From Arenimonas oryziterrae DSM 21050 = YC6267 (GTDB taxonomy: Bacteria > Pseudomonadota > Gammaproteobacteria > Xanthomonadales > Xanthomonadaceae), in assembly GCF_000420545.1 (NCBI RefSeq), contig NZ_ATVD01000001.1:620001-684000 (forward strand): a DNA stretch of 64,000 bases, written 5' to 3'. Below the pieces are notes generated by a model. That model worked only from the letters and a program-made list of their open reading frames with translations. It searched no databases and was not told where the DNA came from. Shown here piece by piece: positions 1 to 10,062 of this stretch. Each line of letters starts with the position of its first letter. The stretch's first letter is position 1. The position numbers were made by a program, and so were the translations under genes.

Positions 1-3000
1 GGCGGATGATGAATTCGCTGCCCTTGCCTTCGGTGGAGTGGATGCCCAGCGTGCCGCCGAGCTGGCGGATTTCGCTGTAGACCACGTCCATGCCGACGCC
101 GCGGCCGGACAGGCGCGTGACGGTTTCGGCCGTGGAGAAACCGCCCTCGAGTATGAGCGCGTAGGTGGCCTCTTCGCTGAGTTCGGCATCGGCGGCGATC
201 AGGCCCTTCTCGATCGCCTTGCGGCGGATCGCATCCTTGTTCAGGCCGCGACCATCGTCGCTGACCTTGAGCACGACTTCGGAACCTTCACGTTGCACCG
301 CGATACGGACGATGCCTTCTTCGGCCTTCTTGGCCTTGCGGCGTTCGTCCGGCGTTTCCAGGCCGTGCGCCATCGAGTTGCGCAGCATGTGTTCGAGCGG
401 CGCGGTCATGCGCTCGAGCACGTTGCGATCCATTTCGCCGGACGCACCGTCGACCTTGAGCTGCACCTGCTTGCCGGTGTCGCTCGCCGCCTGACGCAGC
501 ACGCGGCGCAGACGCGGAACGAGCGCATCGAACGGCACCATGCGCGTGCGCATGAGGCCTTCCTGCAGATCCGAGCTCACGCGCGACTGCTGCAGCAGCA
601 GGGTTTCGTACTGGCGGGTCAGATCGTCGAGGACCGTCTGCAGGTTCACCAAGTCGTTCGCCGACTCGGCCAGACCACGCGACAGCTGCTGCTGGTTGGT
701 GAAGCGGTCGAGCTCGAGTGGATCGAAGTGCTGTTCCTTCTCGTCCTGCTCGCGGGCATAACGGGCGGAGATCTGCGCTTCGGTTTCGATGTCCAGACGA
801 CGCAGCTGCTCGCGCAGACGGGTGGTCGTCTGGTTGAGTTCGCCGAGGTTGGAACGGAACGCGCCGAGCTGCTGTTCGAGGCGGGCGCGGTAGATGGCCA
901 CCTCGCCGGCGTAGTTGACGAGACGGTCGAGCAGGTCGGCACGGATACGCACCTGTTCCTGCGGCGCGCGGACGCTGGCGAGTTCTTCCTCGTCGGCGAG
1001 CGCATCGAGCGGCGCCGACAAGGGCTTGAGCGGCGCGGCGGGGGCCGCCGGTGCCGAACTCGCTGCCTTGGCTTCGGGTGTGGCGACGGTGCCGGTGTCG
1101 ACGCCGTCGGCCGATTCGGCGGCCAGGGCCGCGAGCGACTGGCCTCGCGCCAGGGCTTCGACCTGGGCGATCAGACCGGCGGGCAAGGCGATCGCCTTGC
1201 GTTCGCCGATGCGCGCGACCATGCCGTGCAGGCGATCGAAACCGCGTTCGAGCACGACCACGCCGCTGTCGTCGAGCTTCTGACGACCCTCGGCCACGGC
1301 TTCGAGCAGCGATTCCATCGCGTGGCCCAGATCGCCGACCGCGAAGATGCCGGCCATGCGCGCACCGCCCTTGAGCGTATGCAGATCGCGCTGCAGGCCG
1401 GTGACCAGCTCGCGATCACTGGTGTGTTCGCGCAGGTTCGCCAGCAGGCCGTCGGAATGGTCGAGGATGTCGTTGCTTTCCTCGAGGAAGATATCGAGCA
1501 GCTCGACATCGAGATCCGAGGTATCGAGATCGGTTTCCGGATCTTCCGGATCGTCGGCGACCGGCACGGTCGGACGCGAGGCACGGATGACTTCGACGAC
1601 GGGCTCGGGCGCCGGCACGACGGCCGCCGCAGCGAGTTCTTCCGGATCGTCGGCGAAGACTTCTTCGACGTCCATCGCTTCTTCAGCGGCGGGAGCATCG
1701 GCAATGGTTTCTTCAACCACCGCTTCGTCGAACGTGATTTCTTCGGCGACGGGCTCGGGCGCGGATTCCACGACCGGCTCGGCCGACGCGACCGCCGCGA
1801 CGTCCGCTTCCGGTGACGTGAGCGCTTCGAGTTCTTCCAGACTCATGCCGTAGTTGTCGTCTTCGACCGCGGCGGTCGGAGCTTCGACGACGGGCGCCGC
1901 CGCTTCGATCTCGTCCGGCGTCGCGAAGGCGTCGGCGGCGAGTTCCTGCGCGGGCTCTTGCACGTCGCTGGTGACGACATGGTCTTCGAACGCGATTTCC
2001 TCGACCTCGAAACCTTCGTCCGCCTCGGCTTCCGCCGGCGTTTCGCTGGCGGCCGCTTCGATCTCGACATCGGTAATTTCGAAGCTCGCCGCTTCGGCGG
2101 CCGCCGGCGCAGCCGCCACCACGGGCGCTTCGAGGGCATATGCGGCAATCATGGCGGCGAGCGCATCGTCGGCTTCGACGCCTGCGGGCACGGCAGCTTC
2201 GGCTGCGACCGGGGCATCGGCTGCGAAGGCAGCGACCTCCACGGACGCGGCTTCGGGCTCGGGTGCGGCTTCGTCGAACGAGAATGCCGGTGCGGCGGCA
2301 TCCGGAGCCGGCGCCAGGAAATCTTCCAGCGACAGCATTTCGGTTGCCGGCGCTTGCTCCAGGGCGGAGGTCGCGGGCTCGTCGACGGACGGCTCGACGG
2401 TATCGGCGAATTCGATCGTCTCGAACGACGGCAGATCGTCGGCGGCATCGACCACGAGCGGCTCGGCCGCGGCGGCTTCCTCGACCAAGGACGCTGTTTC
2501 GACCGGCGCTTCCGGCGCGACGTCGTCGAAACTGATTTCTTCGAACGACACTGCGTCGGCTGCCGGCGTTTCCGCCTCGGCCGCGTCTTCGATCACCGGT
2601 GCATCGAACTGCACGGCGTCGAACTGCGCGGTCTGGAACTCGGGAATCGCGGAGATATCCGGCGTCTCCAGCGTGACGGCGCTGGGGAAATGCCCGGTCT
2701 CTTCGACGTCGGCATGCGGACTGACGCTGGGCAGCAGCGAGTCGGGCAACTGGTCGCGCAACGCTTCCGCACGCGCGGCGAGATCATCGAAGGTCGGCAA
2801 GGCCTGACGCGGACGCTCGAGCGCGATGATGGTCTGGCGGATCGCGGCGGCGGTATCGGCAATGACCGACACGCCTTCGGCGCTCGGTGTCTTGTGATGG
2901 GCGAGCGAACGCTTGATGTAGCCTTCCAGCGGCGCGGTGACGTCGGTGATCACCGAGACTTCGGTCATCGCGAACGCGCCGTTCATCGTATGCACGGAAC

Positions 3001-5755
3001 GCAGCAACGGATCGGTGACCGGCTGCGGGCCGCGGGCTGCGCAGGCCGCCAGCCAGGCATCGATCGTTTCGAGGTGACCGTCGACTTCGGGCTTGAGAAT
3101 TTCGAACAGCACGGGGTCGATCGCGAACGCAGTGCTGCCACCGTCTTCGGCGAGTTCGACGACTTCTTCGGGCTCGGGGATCGCTTCGACCACCGGTTCG
3201 GCGGACATCGCCACCGCTTCGGGCGCTTCGACTTCCGACGCCGGGCGATCGGCCAGGCCTCCGACGGGGATATCGGCGGCGACCGCAGCCAGGGGCGACA
3301 TCTGATACGTCGCTTCCTCACCGGCGGACAGACGATCGGCGACCGCCTGGATGCCTTCGAGATCGGCGTACACGGTTTCGCCCTGCAGCGCGGCGCGCAG
3401 CAGCGGCAGATTGGTGAACGCCAGTTCGATCAACGCGACCACCGCCGGCGAGGCGGGGCGCGAGTTGTCGAGCACGCGGTTGAGCATGCTCTCCACTTTC
3501 CAGCTGAATTCGCCGAGCGTCTTCGCACCGACCAGGCGGCCGCTGCCTTTGAGCGTGTGGAACACGCGACGGATCGGGCGCAGCAATTCGCCACTGTTCG
3601 GCGAGGCGCGCCACGGCGGCAGCAACTGGTCGAGATTGCCGATTTCTTCCTCGAATTCCTCGAGGAAGACTTCGCGGATTTCGTCGTCGATCTCTTCGCT
3701 GCTCGCACCGTCGAAACCGGGAATCGGCGCCAGACCATGCGGTGCAGCGGATGCCGCCGTGACAGCAGTAGCGGCGGGGATCGCCGCCGCGGCAGCTGCG
3801 GCAACGGCAGAAATCGCGGCAACGGGAGCAATGACTTCGATCGGCGGCGTGAACGGCACAGGCGCCGGTTCAACGGCGGCCGGTGCTTCGATGACGGCCT
3901 CTGCAGGTGCTTCGACCAGATCGGCGGCGACCGGCGCCGCTTCGATGACGGGCTCGACGACCGGCGCCGGTTTCGGCGCTTCCACGACGGGCGCCGGCGC
4001 GGGCTTGGCCGCTTCGACGATCGGCGCGGCGGCATCTTCCGCCGGCAACGGCCAGTAACCGAGCGATTCCAGGCTCTGGCGCGCGACGTCGATGATCTGG
4101 TCGCGGTTCGGACGGCGATCGCGCAGGGCTTCGAGGTAGTACTCGAGGCTGGCGAGCGCGTCGGCGAGGCGATCCATCTGCTGGCCATTGGGCACGCGAT
4201 GACGACGCAGCAACTCGTTTTCGGTGAAGCGACGCACGGCCGTCAGATAGTCGGACGGCGCCTGGATGTCGAGAATGCGCAAGGCGCCGGAAACTTCCTC
4301 GAGCAGACGCGGCACGTCGGTGAGCTGGGCATGATCCCAGTGCGTTTCCACGAACGCGACGAAGCACTGGCGTGCCTGCGCGAAGTTCGTGATCGCTTCC
4401 TTGATCAGTACTTCGAGCAGCTTGCGCGATTCGTTGGTCGGCATCGCCGGCGCCTGGCCGGCGGCCTGCGATTCGGCTTCCGCCTCGCCCTGGCCCAGAC
4501 GTGCGACCTGGTCGTCGAGACTGGCTTCGACATACAGCAGCGCACCGGCGATATCGAGCAGGGTCGATTCGTCGTTCTTGCGCTGACCGGTGGTGACATC
4601 GTGGATCGCGGTGCGCTGTTCCTGCACCACGCGGCGCGGCACGCCCAGACCGAGCATGCCCAAGGTATCGGCGACGCGGTCGAGCGCTTCGACCTGCGCA
4701 TTGAGTTCGGACGCCGGCGCATCGGGCGTACGCAGATGCAGATCCAGCGAATCCTTGACGCGCAGCAGGTCTTCCTTGATCGCACCGGCGACGGTTTCGA
4801 GCAGGGCGCGGTTGTGACCGGTGAGGCTGCCGCGCGCATGCGCGAGTTCAGCTTCGCTCGGGCCGCTGCCGCTGAGACCGAACACCTGGCGGATTTCGCC
4901 GATGCGGCCTTCGTCGCTGCCTTCATGCGCAACGAAGTACAGCAGGCTCTTGGTCAGTTCGATCGGCGGATCGGTACGGAATGCCGCATCGCCGCCCTCG
5001 GCCAGGCGCTTGATTTCGCGCTCGACCTTGGCCAGCGCCTGCTTGAGCGGCGTGCTGACCGGGAAGGCATTCTTGCCCAACGCATCAAGCGTGCCGGCGG
5101 CCACCCAGAACAGGCGACGCGCGGGCTCGGCGGTGGTGATCGGCACCAGTTGTTCGCAGACATCGGTGAGGTCGCGAACCGTGTTGGTGCTGTTGTCGTC
5201 TTTGAGCCAGCGCAACAGCGCGCCCTGATACAGGCCGCGCAGGGTTTCGGCGCGACGGCGCAATTCATCGTTGGGCAGCGGTTCGGCCGGGCCGTGCGCG
5301 TTGGCCGGCAACGGCCGCGACAGGTCGGGCGAGAACAGCACGCTTTCGCTCAGGCCCTTCTCGCCGCGCGCGGCGCGCAGCTGGTTGAGCACGGGCAACA
5401 GCACGATCGGGATGTCGCGGTGACCGCTTTGCAGACGTTCCAGGTAGTCGGGCAGCTGCACGATGCCCTGCATCAGCACGCCGTACGCGTCCTCGCGGTT
5501 CTCGACTTTTTCGTCGATCAGCGCCTTGGACAACTGCTCCATTTCCTCGGCAACCATCGCCGCGCCGTAAAGCTCGACCATGCGCAGCGTGCCTTGCACC
5601 TGGTGCAGCAAGCTGGCGCAGGAGCGCAGCTCACCGACATCGCCGCCGTCTTCGACGTAGGCTTGCAGGGCGTCCCGGGCTTGCTTGAGCGTCTCATCGA
5701 GCTCGGGCTTGACCCAGGTCAGCGTGGTGAAATCGATATTTTCGTGCAGCCTCAT
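1..5755 (-). CDS. chpA: ChpA/PilL hybrid chemosensory histidine kinase (3' end outside window)
   Basis: Central kinase of the Pil-Chp pathway that steers type IV pilus twitching; the family phosphorylates the PilG regulator. The N-terminal ~550 residues are the ChpA-type helical region. Hpt domains follow, with candidate phospho-histidines near residue 733 (HTLKGSG), 922 (HTMNG) and 1459 (HTLKGGA), separated by long Ala/Glu/Pro-rich linkers. Then come the CheA dimerisation and ATPase parts, with the N box near 1789 and G boxes SDDGRGL (~1833) and GRGVGMD (~1888). The frame is still open after 1918 residues at the window edge, so the end of the ATPase domain and any CheW-like and receiver domains lie outside. 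Start ATG 5755 has an AGGA ribosome site 7 bases upstream and the family start MRLH. Last gene of the pilG operon, 116 bases after pilJ. Confidence 0.95.
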   Translation of the reverse strand, partial: MRLHENIDFTTLTWVKPELDETLKQARDALQAYVEDGGDVGELRSCASLLHQVQGTLRMVELYGAAMVAEEMEQLSKALIDEKVENREDAYGVLMQGIVQLPDYLERLQSGHRDIPIVLLPVLNQLRAARGEKGLSESVLFSPDLSRPLPANAHGPAEPLPNDELRRRAETLRGLYQGALLRWLKDDNSTNTVRDLTDVCEQLVPITTAEPARRLFWVAAGTLDALGKNAFPVSTPLKQALAKVEREIKRLAEGGDAAFRTDPPIELTKSLLYFVAHEGSDEGRIGEIRQVFGLSGSGPSEAELAHARGSLTGHNRALLETVAGAIKEDLLRVKDSLDLHLRTPDAPASELNAQVEALDRVADTLGMLGLGVPRRVVQEQRTAIHDVTTGQRKNDESTLLDIAGALLYVEASLDDQVARLGQGEAEAESQAAGQAPAMPTNESRKLLEVLIKEAITNFAQARQCFVAFVETHWDHAQLTDVPRLLEEVSGALRILDIQAPSDYLTAVRRFTENELLRRHRVPNGQQMDRLADALASLEYYLEALRDRRPNRDQIIDVARQSLESLGYWPLPAEDAAAPIVEAAKPAPAPVVEAPKPAPVVEPVIEAAPVAADLVEAPAEAVIEAPAAVEPAPVPFTPPIEVIAPVAAISAVAAAAAAAIPAATAVTAASAAPHGLAPIPGFDGASSEEIDDEIREVFLEEFEEEIGNLDQLLPPWRASPNSGELLRPIRRVFHTLKGSGRLVGAKTLGEFSWKVESMLNRVLDNSRPASPAVVALIELAFTNLPLLRAALQGETVYADLEGIQAVADRLSAGEEATYQMSPLAAVAADIPVGGLADRPASEVEAPEAVAMSAEPVVEAIPEPEEVVELAEDGGSTAFAIDPVLFEILKPEVDGHLETIDAWLAACAARGPQPVTDPLLRSVHTMNGAFAMTEVSVITDVTAPLEGYIKRSLAHHKTPSAEGVSVIADTAAAIRQTIIALERPRQALPTFDDLAARAEALRDQLPDSLLPSVSPHADVEETGHFPSAVTLETPDISAIPEFQTAQFDAVQFDAPVIEDAAEAETPAADAVSFEEISFDDVAPEAPVETASLVEEAAAAEPLVVDAADDLPSFETIEFADTVEPSVDEPATSALEQAPATEMLSLEDFLAPAPDAAAPAFSFDEAAPEPEAASVEVAAFAADAPVAAEAAVPAGVEADDALAAMIAAYALEAPVVAAAPAAAEAASFEITDVEIEAAASETPAEAEADEGFEVEEIAFEDHVVTSDVQEPAQELAADAFATPDEIEAAAPVVEAPTAAVEDDNYGMSLEELEALTSPEADVAAVASAEPVVESAPEPVAEEITFDEAVVEETIADAPAAEEAMDVEEVFADDPEELAAAAVVPAPEPVVEVIRASRPTVPVADDPEDPETDLDTSDLDVELLDIFLEESNDILDHSDGLLANLREHTSDRELVTGLQRDLHTLKGGARMAGIFAVGDLGHAMESLLEAVAEGRQKLDDSGVVVLERGFDRLHGMVARIGERKAIALPAGLIAQVEALARGQSLAALAAESADGVDTGTVATPEAKAASSAPAAPAAPLKPLSAPLDALADEEELASVRAPQEQVRIRADLLDRLVNYAGEVAIYRARLEQQLGAFRSNLGELNQTTTRLREQLRRLDIETEAQISARYAREQDEKEQHFDPLELDRFTNQQQLSRGLAESANDLVNLQTVLDDLTRQYETLLLQQSRVSSDLQEGLMRTRMVPFDALVPRLRRVLRQAASDTGKQVQLKVDGASGEMDRNVLERMTAPLEHMLRNSMAHGLETPDERRKAKKAEEGIVRIAVQREGSEVVLKVSDDGRGLNKDAIRRKAIEKGLIAADAELSEEATYALILEGGFSTAETVTRLSGRGVGMDVVYSEIRQLGGTLGIHSTEGKGSEFIIR

Positions 5756-5820
5756 GCCGAGGTCCTGTCTATACGCTGACGCCGTTGCCGACGTCCTCGC
5801 CAAGCCAATGCCAATGCCAC

Positions 5821-5850
5821 CTGATTGAATCAGACCAGTGATTCAGACCC
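5821..5850. repeat. Short dyad and direct repeat in the pilJ-chpA spacer
   Basis: The 116-base spacer holds CTGATT-G-AATCAG, a perfect 13-base palindrome at 5821-5833, overlapped by two near-identical copies of A(A/T)TCAGACC spaced 14 bases apart. P. aeruginosa has pilK at this place. The repeats may be a regulatory or processing site before chpA, or chance; no terminator-like T run follows. Confidence 0.3.
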
Positions 5851-5871
5851 TTTGCAGCGAACCGTCCGGGA

Positions 5872-7917
5872 TCAGACTGCCGGCAGCTTGAAGTCGGCGA
5901 CCGAACGACGCAGGTCGGCAGCGAGCTGCGCCAGGTTGCCGATCGACTCGGCCGTCTGGCTCGCACCCTGCGAGGTCTGCGTGGTGATTTCCTGAATGAC
6001 GGACATCGTCGCGGTGATGTTGGTCGCCGCGGTGGACTGCTGGCGCGCTGCCGCGGAGATGTTCTGAATGAGGTCGGCAAGGTCGTTCGAGACCTTTTCG
6101 ATCTCGCCCAGCGCCAAGCCTGCGTCCTCGGCAAGTCGGGCACCGGCCACCACTTCCGCGGTGGTCTGTTCCATCGAGCTGACCGCTTCGTTGGTATCGG
6201 ACTGAATCGTCTGGACCAGCGCTTCGATTCGCTTGGTCGCGTTCGATGCGCGTTCCGCGAGTCGCTGCACTTCGTCGGCCACGACCGCGAAGCCTCGGCC
6301 CGCTTCACCGGCGGAGGCCGCCTGAATAGCGGCGTTAAGCGCCAGGATGTTCGTCTGTTCGGAGATGTCGTTAATCAGTTCGACGATCGAGCCGATTTCC
6401 TGCGAGCTTTCGCCCAGTCGCTTGATTCGCTTCGAGGTTTCCTGAATCTGGTCACGGATGTTGTCCATGCCCTGAATCGTCTGGCGCACCACGTCGGCGC
6501 CCTTCGCGGCGATTTGCACGGAGCGCTGGGCCACGTCGGCCGACTCGGCCGAGTTCTTCGACACCTGGTCGATGCTCGATGCGATCTCGTTGATCTGCGC
6601 CGAGGCGGAGGTGATCTGCTGCGCTTGGTGTTCCGCGGCTTCGGCGAGGTGCATGGCAGTCGCCTGCGTTTCCTGGGCAGCGGCAGCGACTTGCACGGCG
6701 GTTTCGTTAATCGTCGACACCAGGGATCGCAGCGCTTCGACCGCGAAGTTGATGGAGTCGGCGATCGCGCCGGTGATGTCTTCGGTCACCGTCGCCTTTA
6801 CGGTCAAGTCACCTTCGGCGAGCGAGCCCATTTCATCGAGCAGTCGCAGAATGGCTTCCTGGTTACGCTGATTCAGCTCTTGCGTGCTGGCCAGTCGGCG
6901 ACGCTGGTCGCGGCTGACGGTCCAGAGCAGACCGGCGATTGCGAGGATGGCGATGATGCCGGAGACGAGACCGATGATGTTGTTCGGGAACACGCGGGCC
7001 AGACTCGAGCCGAACGTGTTGAACAGCGCCTGGCTGTCTTCGAGCAGGACGTTGGAATCGCCGGAGATCGCGGTTGCGGCCTGCTGCACTTCGAACAGAT
7101 CGGTCGAGGCCTGCAGGATGCCGTCGATTTCCTTCTGCGAATCGGCGTAAAGCTTTTCCACCTGGTCGACGGCGGCGCGCGCGGCCGGGCTGCTCACGGC
7201 ATTGACGCCCATGTCGGCGTTGCCCTGCTTGAGACCGGTGAGCACCTGTCCGAATACCGCGGAGTCGCGCGAGAGCGCGTCGGCGGCCGTCACGGCGCGA
7301 TCGCCACCGGCCAGGATTTCCGTCACGCGACGCGACATTCGGTCAGCGAGCACCATCTGGCGATTGGCCAGGTAGGTCTGCGAGGCCGGGGCACCGCTGT
7401 CGGCCATCGCGCGCACGACTTCGTCGAGTCGGGCGGAGAGCTGCGGAATACGGCCGGTGAAGCTGTTGGTCGTGTCGGTGAGGTTGAGGATCTGCTGCTG
7501 GCTCTTGGCGATGCGCTCGGCGTCCTGCGACATCTTGGTCCAGATGTCCGTCACCTTCTTGAGTGCGACGCCGACACCCTGTTCGCGGACGTTGCCTTCA
7601 TAGGCCTCCACGTTCTGGGTCACGCTGCCCTTGCGCAGGGTCAGCACGATTTCGTCGATGCGCTTCTTGGTGGCGGTGAACTCACCGAAGGAGTCGGCGT
7701 TTCCTTCGACGGCCTCCTTGGAGTATTTCGCCAGCTGCTGCGAGAGCACCTGCAGTTCGGCCGTGAGGCTTCGTGCGTTGTTTTCCTGTCGGGACAAGTA
7801 CGTGGCGTAACCGAAGTTGGCCAAGAACAGGGCGACGGAAACGATCAGGATGAACAACCAGGTCCTGAGACCGAAGTTGCTGACCTTGTCGGAAAACGAG
7901 CTAGCGTTGGTGCTCAT
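5872..7917 (-). CDS. pilJ: PilJ, methyl-accepting transducer of type IV pilus chemosensory system
   Basis: Inner-membrane receptor that feeds the ChpA kinase, 681 residues as usual for PilJ. TM1 spans about 19-41, followed by a periplasmic helical PilJ domain, TM2 about 312-333, a HAMP region to ~395 and a long cytoplasmic coiled-coil signalling domain. The conserved hairpin tip is visible around [15 protein letters not shown] and [18 protein letters not shown] 7917 follows GAGG at good spacing. It lies 41 bases after pilI in the same operon. Known role in the family: senses pilus state and surface contact and controls ChpA. No PilK-type methyltransferase gene is present in this cluster. Confidence 0.96.
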   Translation of the reverse strand: MSTNASSFSDKVSNFGLRTWLFILIVSVALFLANFGYATYLSRQENNARSLTAELQVLSQQLAKYSKEAVEGNADSFGEFTATKKRIDEIVLTLRKGSVTQNVEAYEGNVREQGVGVALKKVTDIWTKMSQDAERIAKSQQQILNLTDTTNSFTGRIPQLSARLDEVVRAMADSGAPASQTYLANRQMVLADRMSRRVTEILAGGDRAVTAADALSRDSAVFGQVLTGLKQGNADMGVNAVSSPAARAAVDQVEKLYADSQKEIDGILQASTDLFEVQQAATAISGDSNVLLEDSQALFNTFGSSLARVFPNNIIGLVSGIIAILAIAGLLWTVSRDQRRRLASTQELNQRNQEAILRLLDEMGSLAEGDLTVKATVTEDITGAIADSINFAVEALRSLVSTINETAVQVAAAAQETQATAMHLAEAAEHQAQQITSASAQINEIASSIDQVSKNSAESADVAQRSVQIAAKGADVVRQTIQGMDNIRDQIQETSKRIKRLGESSQEIGSIVELINDISEQTNILALNAAIQAASAGEAGRGFAVVADEVQRLAERASNATKRIEALVQTIQSDTNEAVSSMEQTTAEVVAGARLAEDAGLALGEIEKVSNDLADLIQNISAAARQQSTAATNITATMSVIQEITTQTSQGASQTAESIGNLAQLAADLRRSVADFKLPAV

Positions 7918-7958
7918 ATCTGGACCTCACCCCAAGTAGTGCTTTTTATCGGTCGCTT

Positions 7959-8513
7959 TTAAGCGGTGGCTTGCCGGAACTCAGGCGTGCGCGTCAGCGT
8001 TGCCATGCTGAACACACCCCAGGATGTATCTGCCAGGCGGTAGACCTGGTTGACGAAGTGGGCGTAACGCCCCTCGTCCTCGCCGGACAGTTCGGCCCGG
8101 TGCGAATCATTGAATGTGCGTTGTCCGAACAACTCGTCGATGATCACGGCGACGTTGCCGCCGGCCTGACGCACGACGAGGCAACGCTGGCCTTCGTGCA
8201 CGACCGTGCGTTCGCCTTCCAGGAACTGCTTGAGATCGACGACCGGCAGCAGGCTGCCGCGGACGTTGGCGACGCCGAGCATCCACGGCTGCGCGCCGGG
8301 CACGGCCGTGACCTGCGGCAGATGCAGGATCTCCATGATCTCGTCGAACGACGACACCATGCGTCGTTGGCCCAGACGGAAACCCACGCCGCGCCAATGT
8401 CCCGGCGCTTCAATCATTTCGGGTCGGCCGGCGACGTGCGCCAGCGAGCGATCCTCGTAATCGAGCAGGGTGTCGAAGGAACTGGTGCGGGCGTTGGTGG
8501 TGGGCTTGGCCAT
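7959..8513 (-). CDS. pilI: PilI, CheW-like coupling protein
   Basis: A 184-residue CheW-domain adaptor that links the PilJ receptor to the ChpA kinase at the membrane. CheW-like features include the GVGFRLGQ.R strand near residue 42, PWMLGVANVRGSLLPVVDL in the middle and the C-terminal AELSGEDEGRYAHFV segment. It starts 7 bases after the pilG stop with no clear ribosome site of its own, so translation is probably coupled to pilG. Second gene of the pilG-pilI-pilJ-chpA operon. Confidence 0.93.
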   Translation of the reverse strand: MAKPTTNARTSSFDTLLDYEDRSLAHVAGRPEMIEAPGHWRGVGFRLGQRRMVSSFDEIMEILHLPQVTAVPGAQPWMLGVANVRGSLLPVVDLKQFLEGERTVVHEGQRCLVVRQAGGNVAVIIDELFGQRTFNDSHRAELSGEDEGRYAHFVNQVYRLADTSWGVFSMATLTRTPEFRQATA

Positions 8514-8520
8514 GGCGTGA

Positions 8521-8910
8521 TCAGTTACCGGGCACGTACTTGCGGATCGCCGTCAGCAATTCGTCGCGGGTGAACGGCTTGGTCAGGTATTGCTCCGAAC
8601 CGACGATGCGGCCGCGCGCCTTGTCGAACAGGCCGTCCTTGGACGAAAGCATGATCACCGGCGTGCCCTTGAACATCTGATTGTTCTTGATCAGGGCGCA
8701 GGTCTGGTACCCGTCCAGACGCGGCATCATGATGTCCACGAAGATGATCTGCGGCTGGTGGTCGGCGATCTTGGCCAGGGCCTCGAAACCGTCGGTGGCC
8801 GTGACCACTTCGCAGCCTTCCTTCTTGAGGAGGGTTTCCGCTGTCCGCCGGATGGTCTTCGAATCATCGATGACCATCACGCGCAAGCCGTTGAGATTGC
8901 TTTCTTCCAT
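8521..8910 (-). CDS. pilG: PilG, single-domain twitching response regulator
   Basis: Receiver-only protein of 129 residues that receives phosphate from ChpA and promotes pilus extension in the known systems. The acidic pair is in VMVIDDSKTIRR, the phospho-acceptor Asp in FVDIMMPRLDGYQT, and the Lys in YLTKPF. The sequence matches PilG rather than PilH, including the KNN and SSKDGLFDKARGRIVGS stretches. I chose ATG 8910 because GGGGAG sits just upstream; an in-frame ATG at 8922 would add four residues. First gene of the operon. pilH, which follows pilG in P. aeruginosa, is absent here. Confidence 0.94.
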   Translation of the reverse strand: MEESNLNGLRVMVIDDSKTIRRTAETLLKKEGCEVVTATDGFEALAKIADHQPQIIFVDIMMPRLDGYQTCALIKNNQMFKGTPVIMLSSKDGLFDKARGRIVGSEQYLTKPFTRDELLTAIRKYVPGN

Positions 8911-8968
8911 CTGACTCCCCATGACATGGCCTCTGGGCACACCATCCACTGGCGTTTGGCCACGTAGC

Positions 8969-8998
8969 TTATATCCCAGCGCGAGCCAAATGTGTCAA
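8969..8998 (-). promoter_or_regulatory. Sigma70-like promoter of the pilG operon
   Basis: On the minus strand a perfect TTGACA (8998-8993) is followed 18 bases later by ATATAA (8974-8969). Transcription would start near 8962, about 50 bases before the pilG ATG. It lies in the 189-base gap shared with divergent gshB. Confidence 0.65.
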
Positions 8999-9099
8999 GC
9001 GCAGGCCTTGTTGGTGCTGGATTCCGTGACACCCTGCACGATAGCGGGGCGGCCCTGCTAGGCTAACGCGCAGCACACTCGCCCCAGCGGATTTTACGC

Positions 9100-10053
9100 A
9101 TGACTTTGAACGTGGCCGTGGTGATGGACCCGATCGGTGCCATCAAGATCGCCAAGGACACCAGCTTCGCGATGCTGCTCGAAGCCCAGCGTCGCGGCCA
9201 CCGTCTGCATTACGTGCTGCCCGGCGGCCTCGGCATCGCCCAGGGTCGTGCTGTCGCGCGCATGGCTGCCCTGACCGTGACCGAAGACCCCGCCGGCTGG
9301 TACCAGCTCGGCGAGCCGCAGGTGGCTCCTTTGGCCGGAATGGACGTGGTGCTCATGCGCACCGACCCGCCGGTCGATGCCGAATACCTGCACGACACCC
9401 ACGTCCTGTCCTTGGCCCAGGCCGAGGGCGTGCTGATCGTCAACGACCCCCAGGGGCTGCGCGATCTCAATGAAAAACTCGCCGCCCTGCTCTTTCCGCA
9501 GTGCTGCCCGCCGACGCTAATTAGCCGCAACGCCGGCGAACTGCGTGCCTTCGTCGCCGAACAGGGCCACTGCGTGCTCAAACCGCTGGACGGCATGGGC
9601 GGCCGCTCGATCTTCCAGGCCCGCGACGGCGACCCCAATCTCAACGTGATCCTGGAGACCCTGTGCGACGGCGGTCGCCACCTGGCCCTGGCACAACGCT
9701 ACCTGCCGGAGATCCGGGACGGGGACAAACGCATCCTGCTGGTCGACGGCGAGCCGGTGCCCTATTGCCTGGCCCGCATTCCCCAGGGCAACGAATTCCG
9801 CGGCAACCTCGCCGCCGGCGGCCGCGGCGAAGGCCGGCCGCTGTCGGACCGGGACCGCTGGATCGCGGCCCAGGTCGGCCCCGAGCTCAAGCGGCGGGGC
9901 ATGATCTTCGTCGGCCTGGACGTCATCGGCGACTACCTGACCGAAGTCAACGTCACCAGCCCGACCTGCGTGCGCGAACTCGACAAGCAGTTCGGCCTGA
10001 ACATCGCCGGCACCCTGTTCGACGCGATCGAGGCCAGGCGCGCGACCGCATGA
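9100..10053 (+). CDS. gshB: Glutathione synthetase
   Basis: Joins gamma-glutamylcysteine and glycine with ATP to make glutathione in the cytosol. The 317 residues are the normal GshB length. The N-terminal domain begins VAVVMDPIGAIKIAKDTSF and carries the typical MRTDPP.D.EY segment; the ATP-grasp domain shows VLKPLDGMGGRSIF and, near the end, GLDVIGDYLTEVNVTSPT for metal and substrate binding. It is divergent from pilG and followed 9 bases later by a TonB-like gene, a neighbourhood seen in Xanthomonas relatives. No gshA is in this window. Confidence 0.96.
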   Translation: MTLNVAVVMDPIGAIKIAKDTSFAMLLEAQRRGHRLHYVLPGGLGIAQGRAVARMAALTVTEDPAGWYQLGEPQVAPLAGMDVVLMRTDPPVDAEYLHDTHVLSLAQAEGVLIVNDPQGLRDLNEKLAALLFPQCCPPTLISRNAGELRAFVAEQGHCVLKPLDGMGGRSIFQARDGDPNLNVILETLCDGGRHLALAQRYLPEIRDGDKRILLVDGEPVPYCLARIPQGNEFRGNLAAGGRGEGRPLSDRDRWIAAQVGPELKRRGMIFVGLDVIGDYLTEVNVTSPTCVRELDKQFGLNIAGTLFDAIEARRATA

Positions 10054-10062
10054 GGGCCTGAC

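Noticed and set aside
1958-5779. A 1273-codon open frame on the plus strand opposite chpA
   Set aside because: It lies fully antisense to a strongly supported ChpA, has no family motifs and only reflects the codon bias of a GC-rich Ala/Glu-rich gene.
8521-8910. Reading this regulator as PilH
   Set aside because: The receiver sequence, especially around ALIKNN and SSKDGLFDKARGRIVGS, fits PilG.
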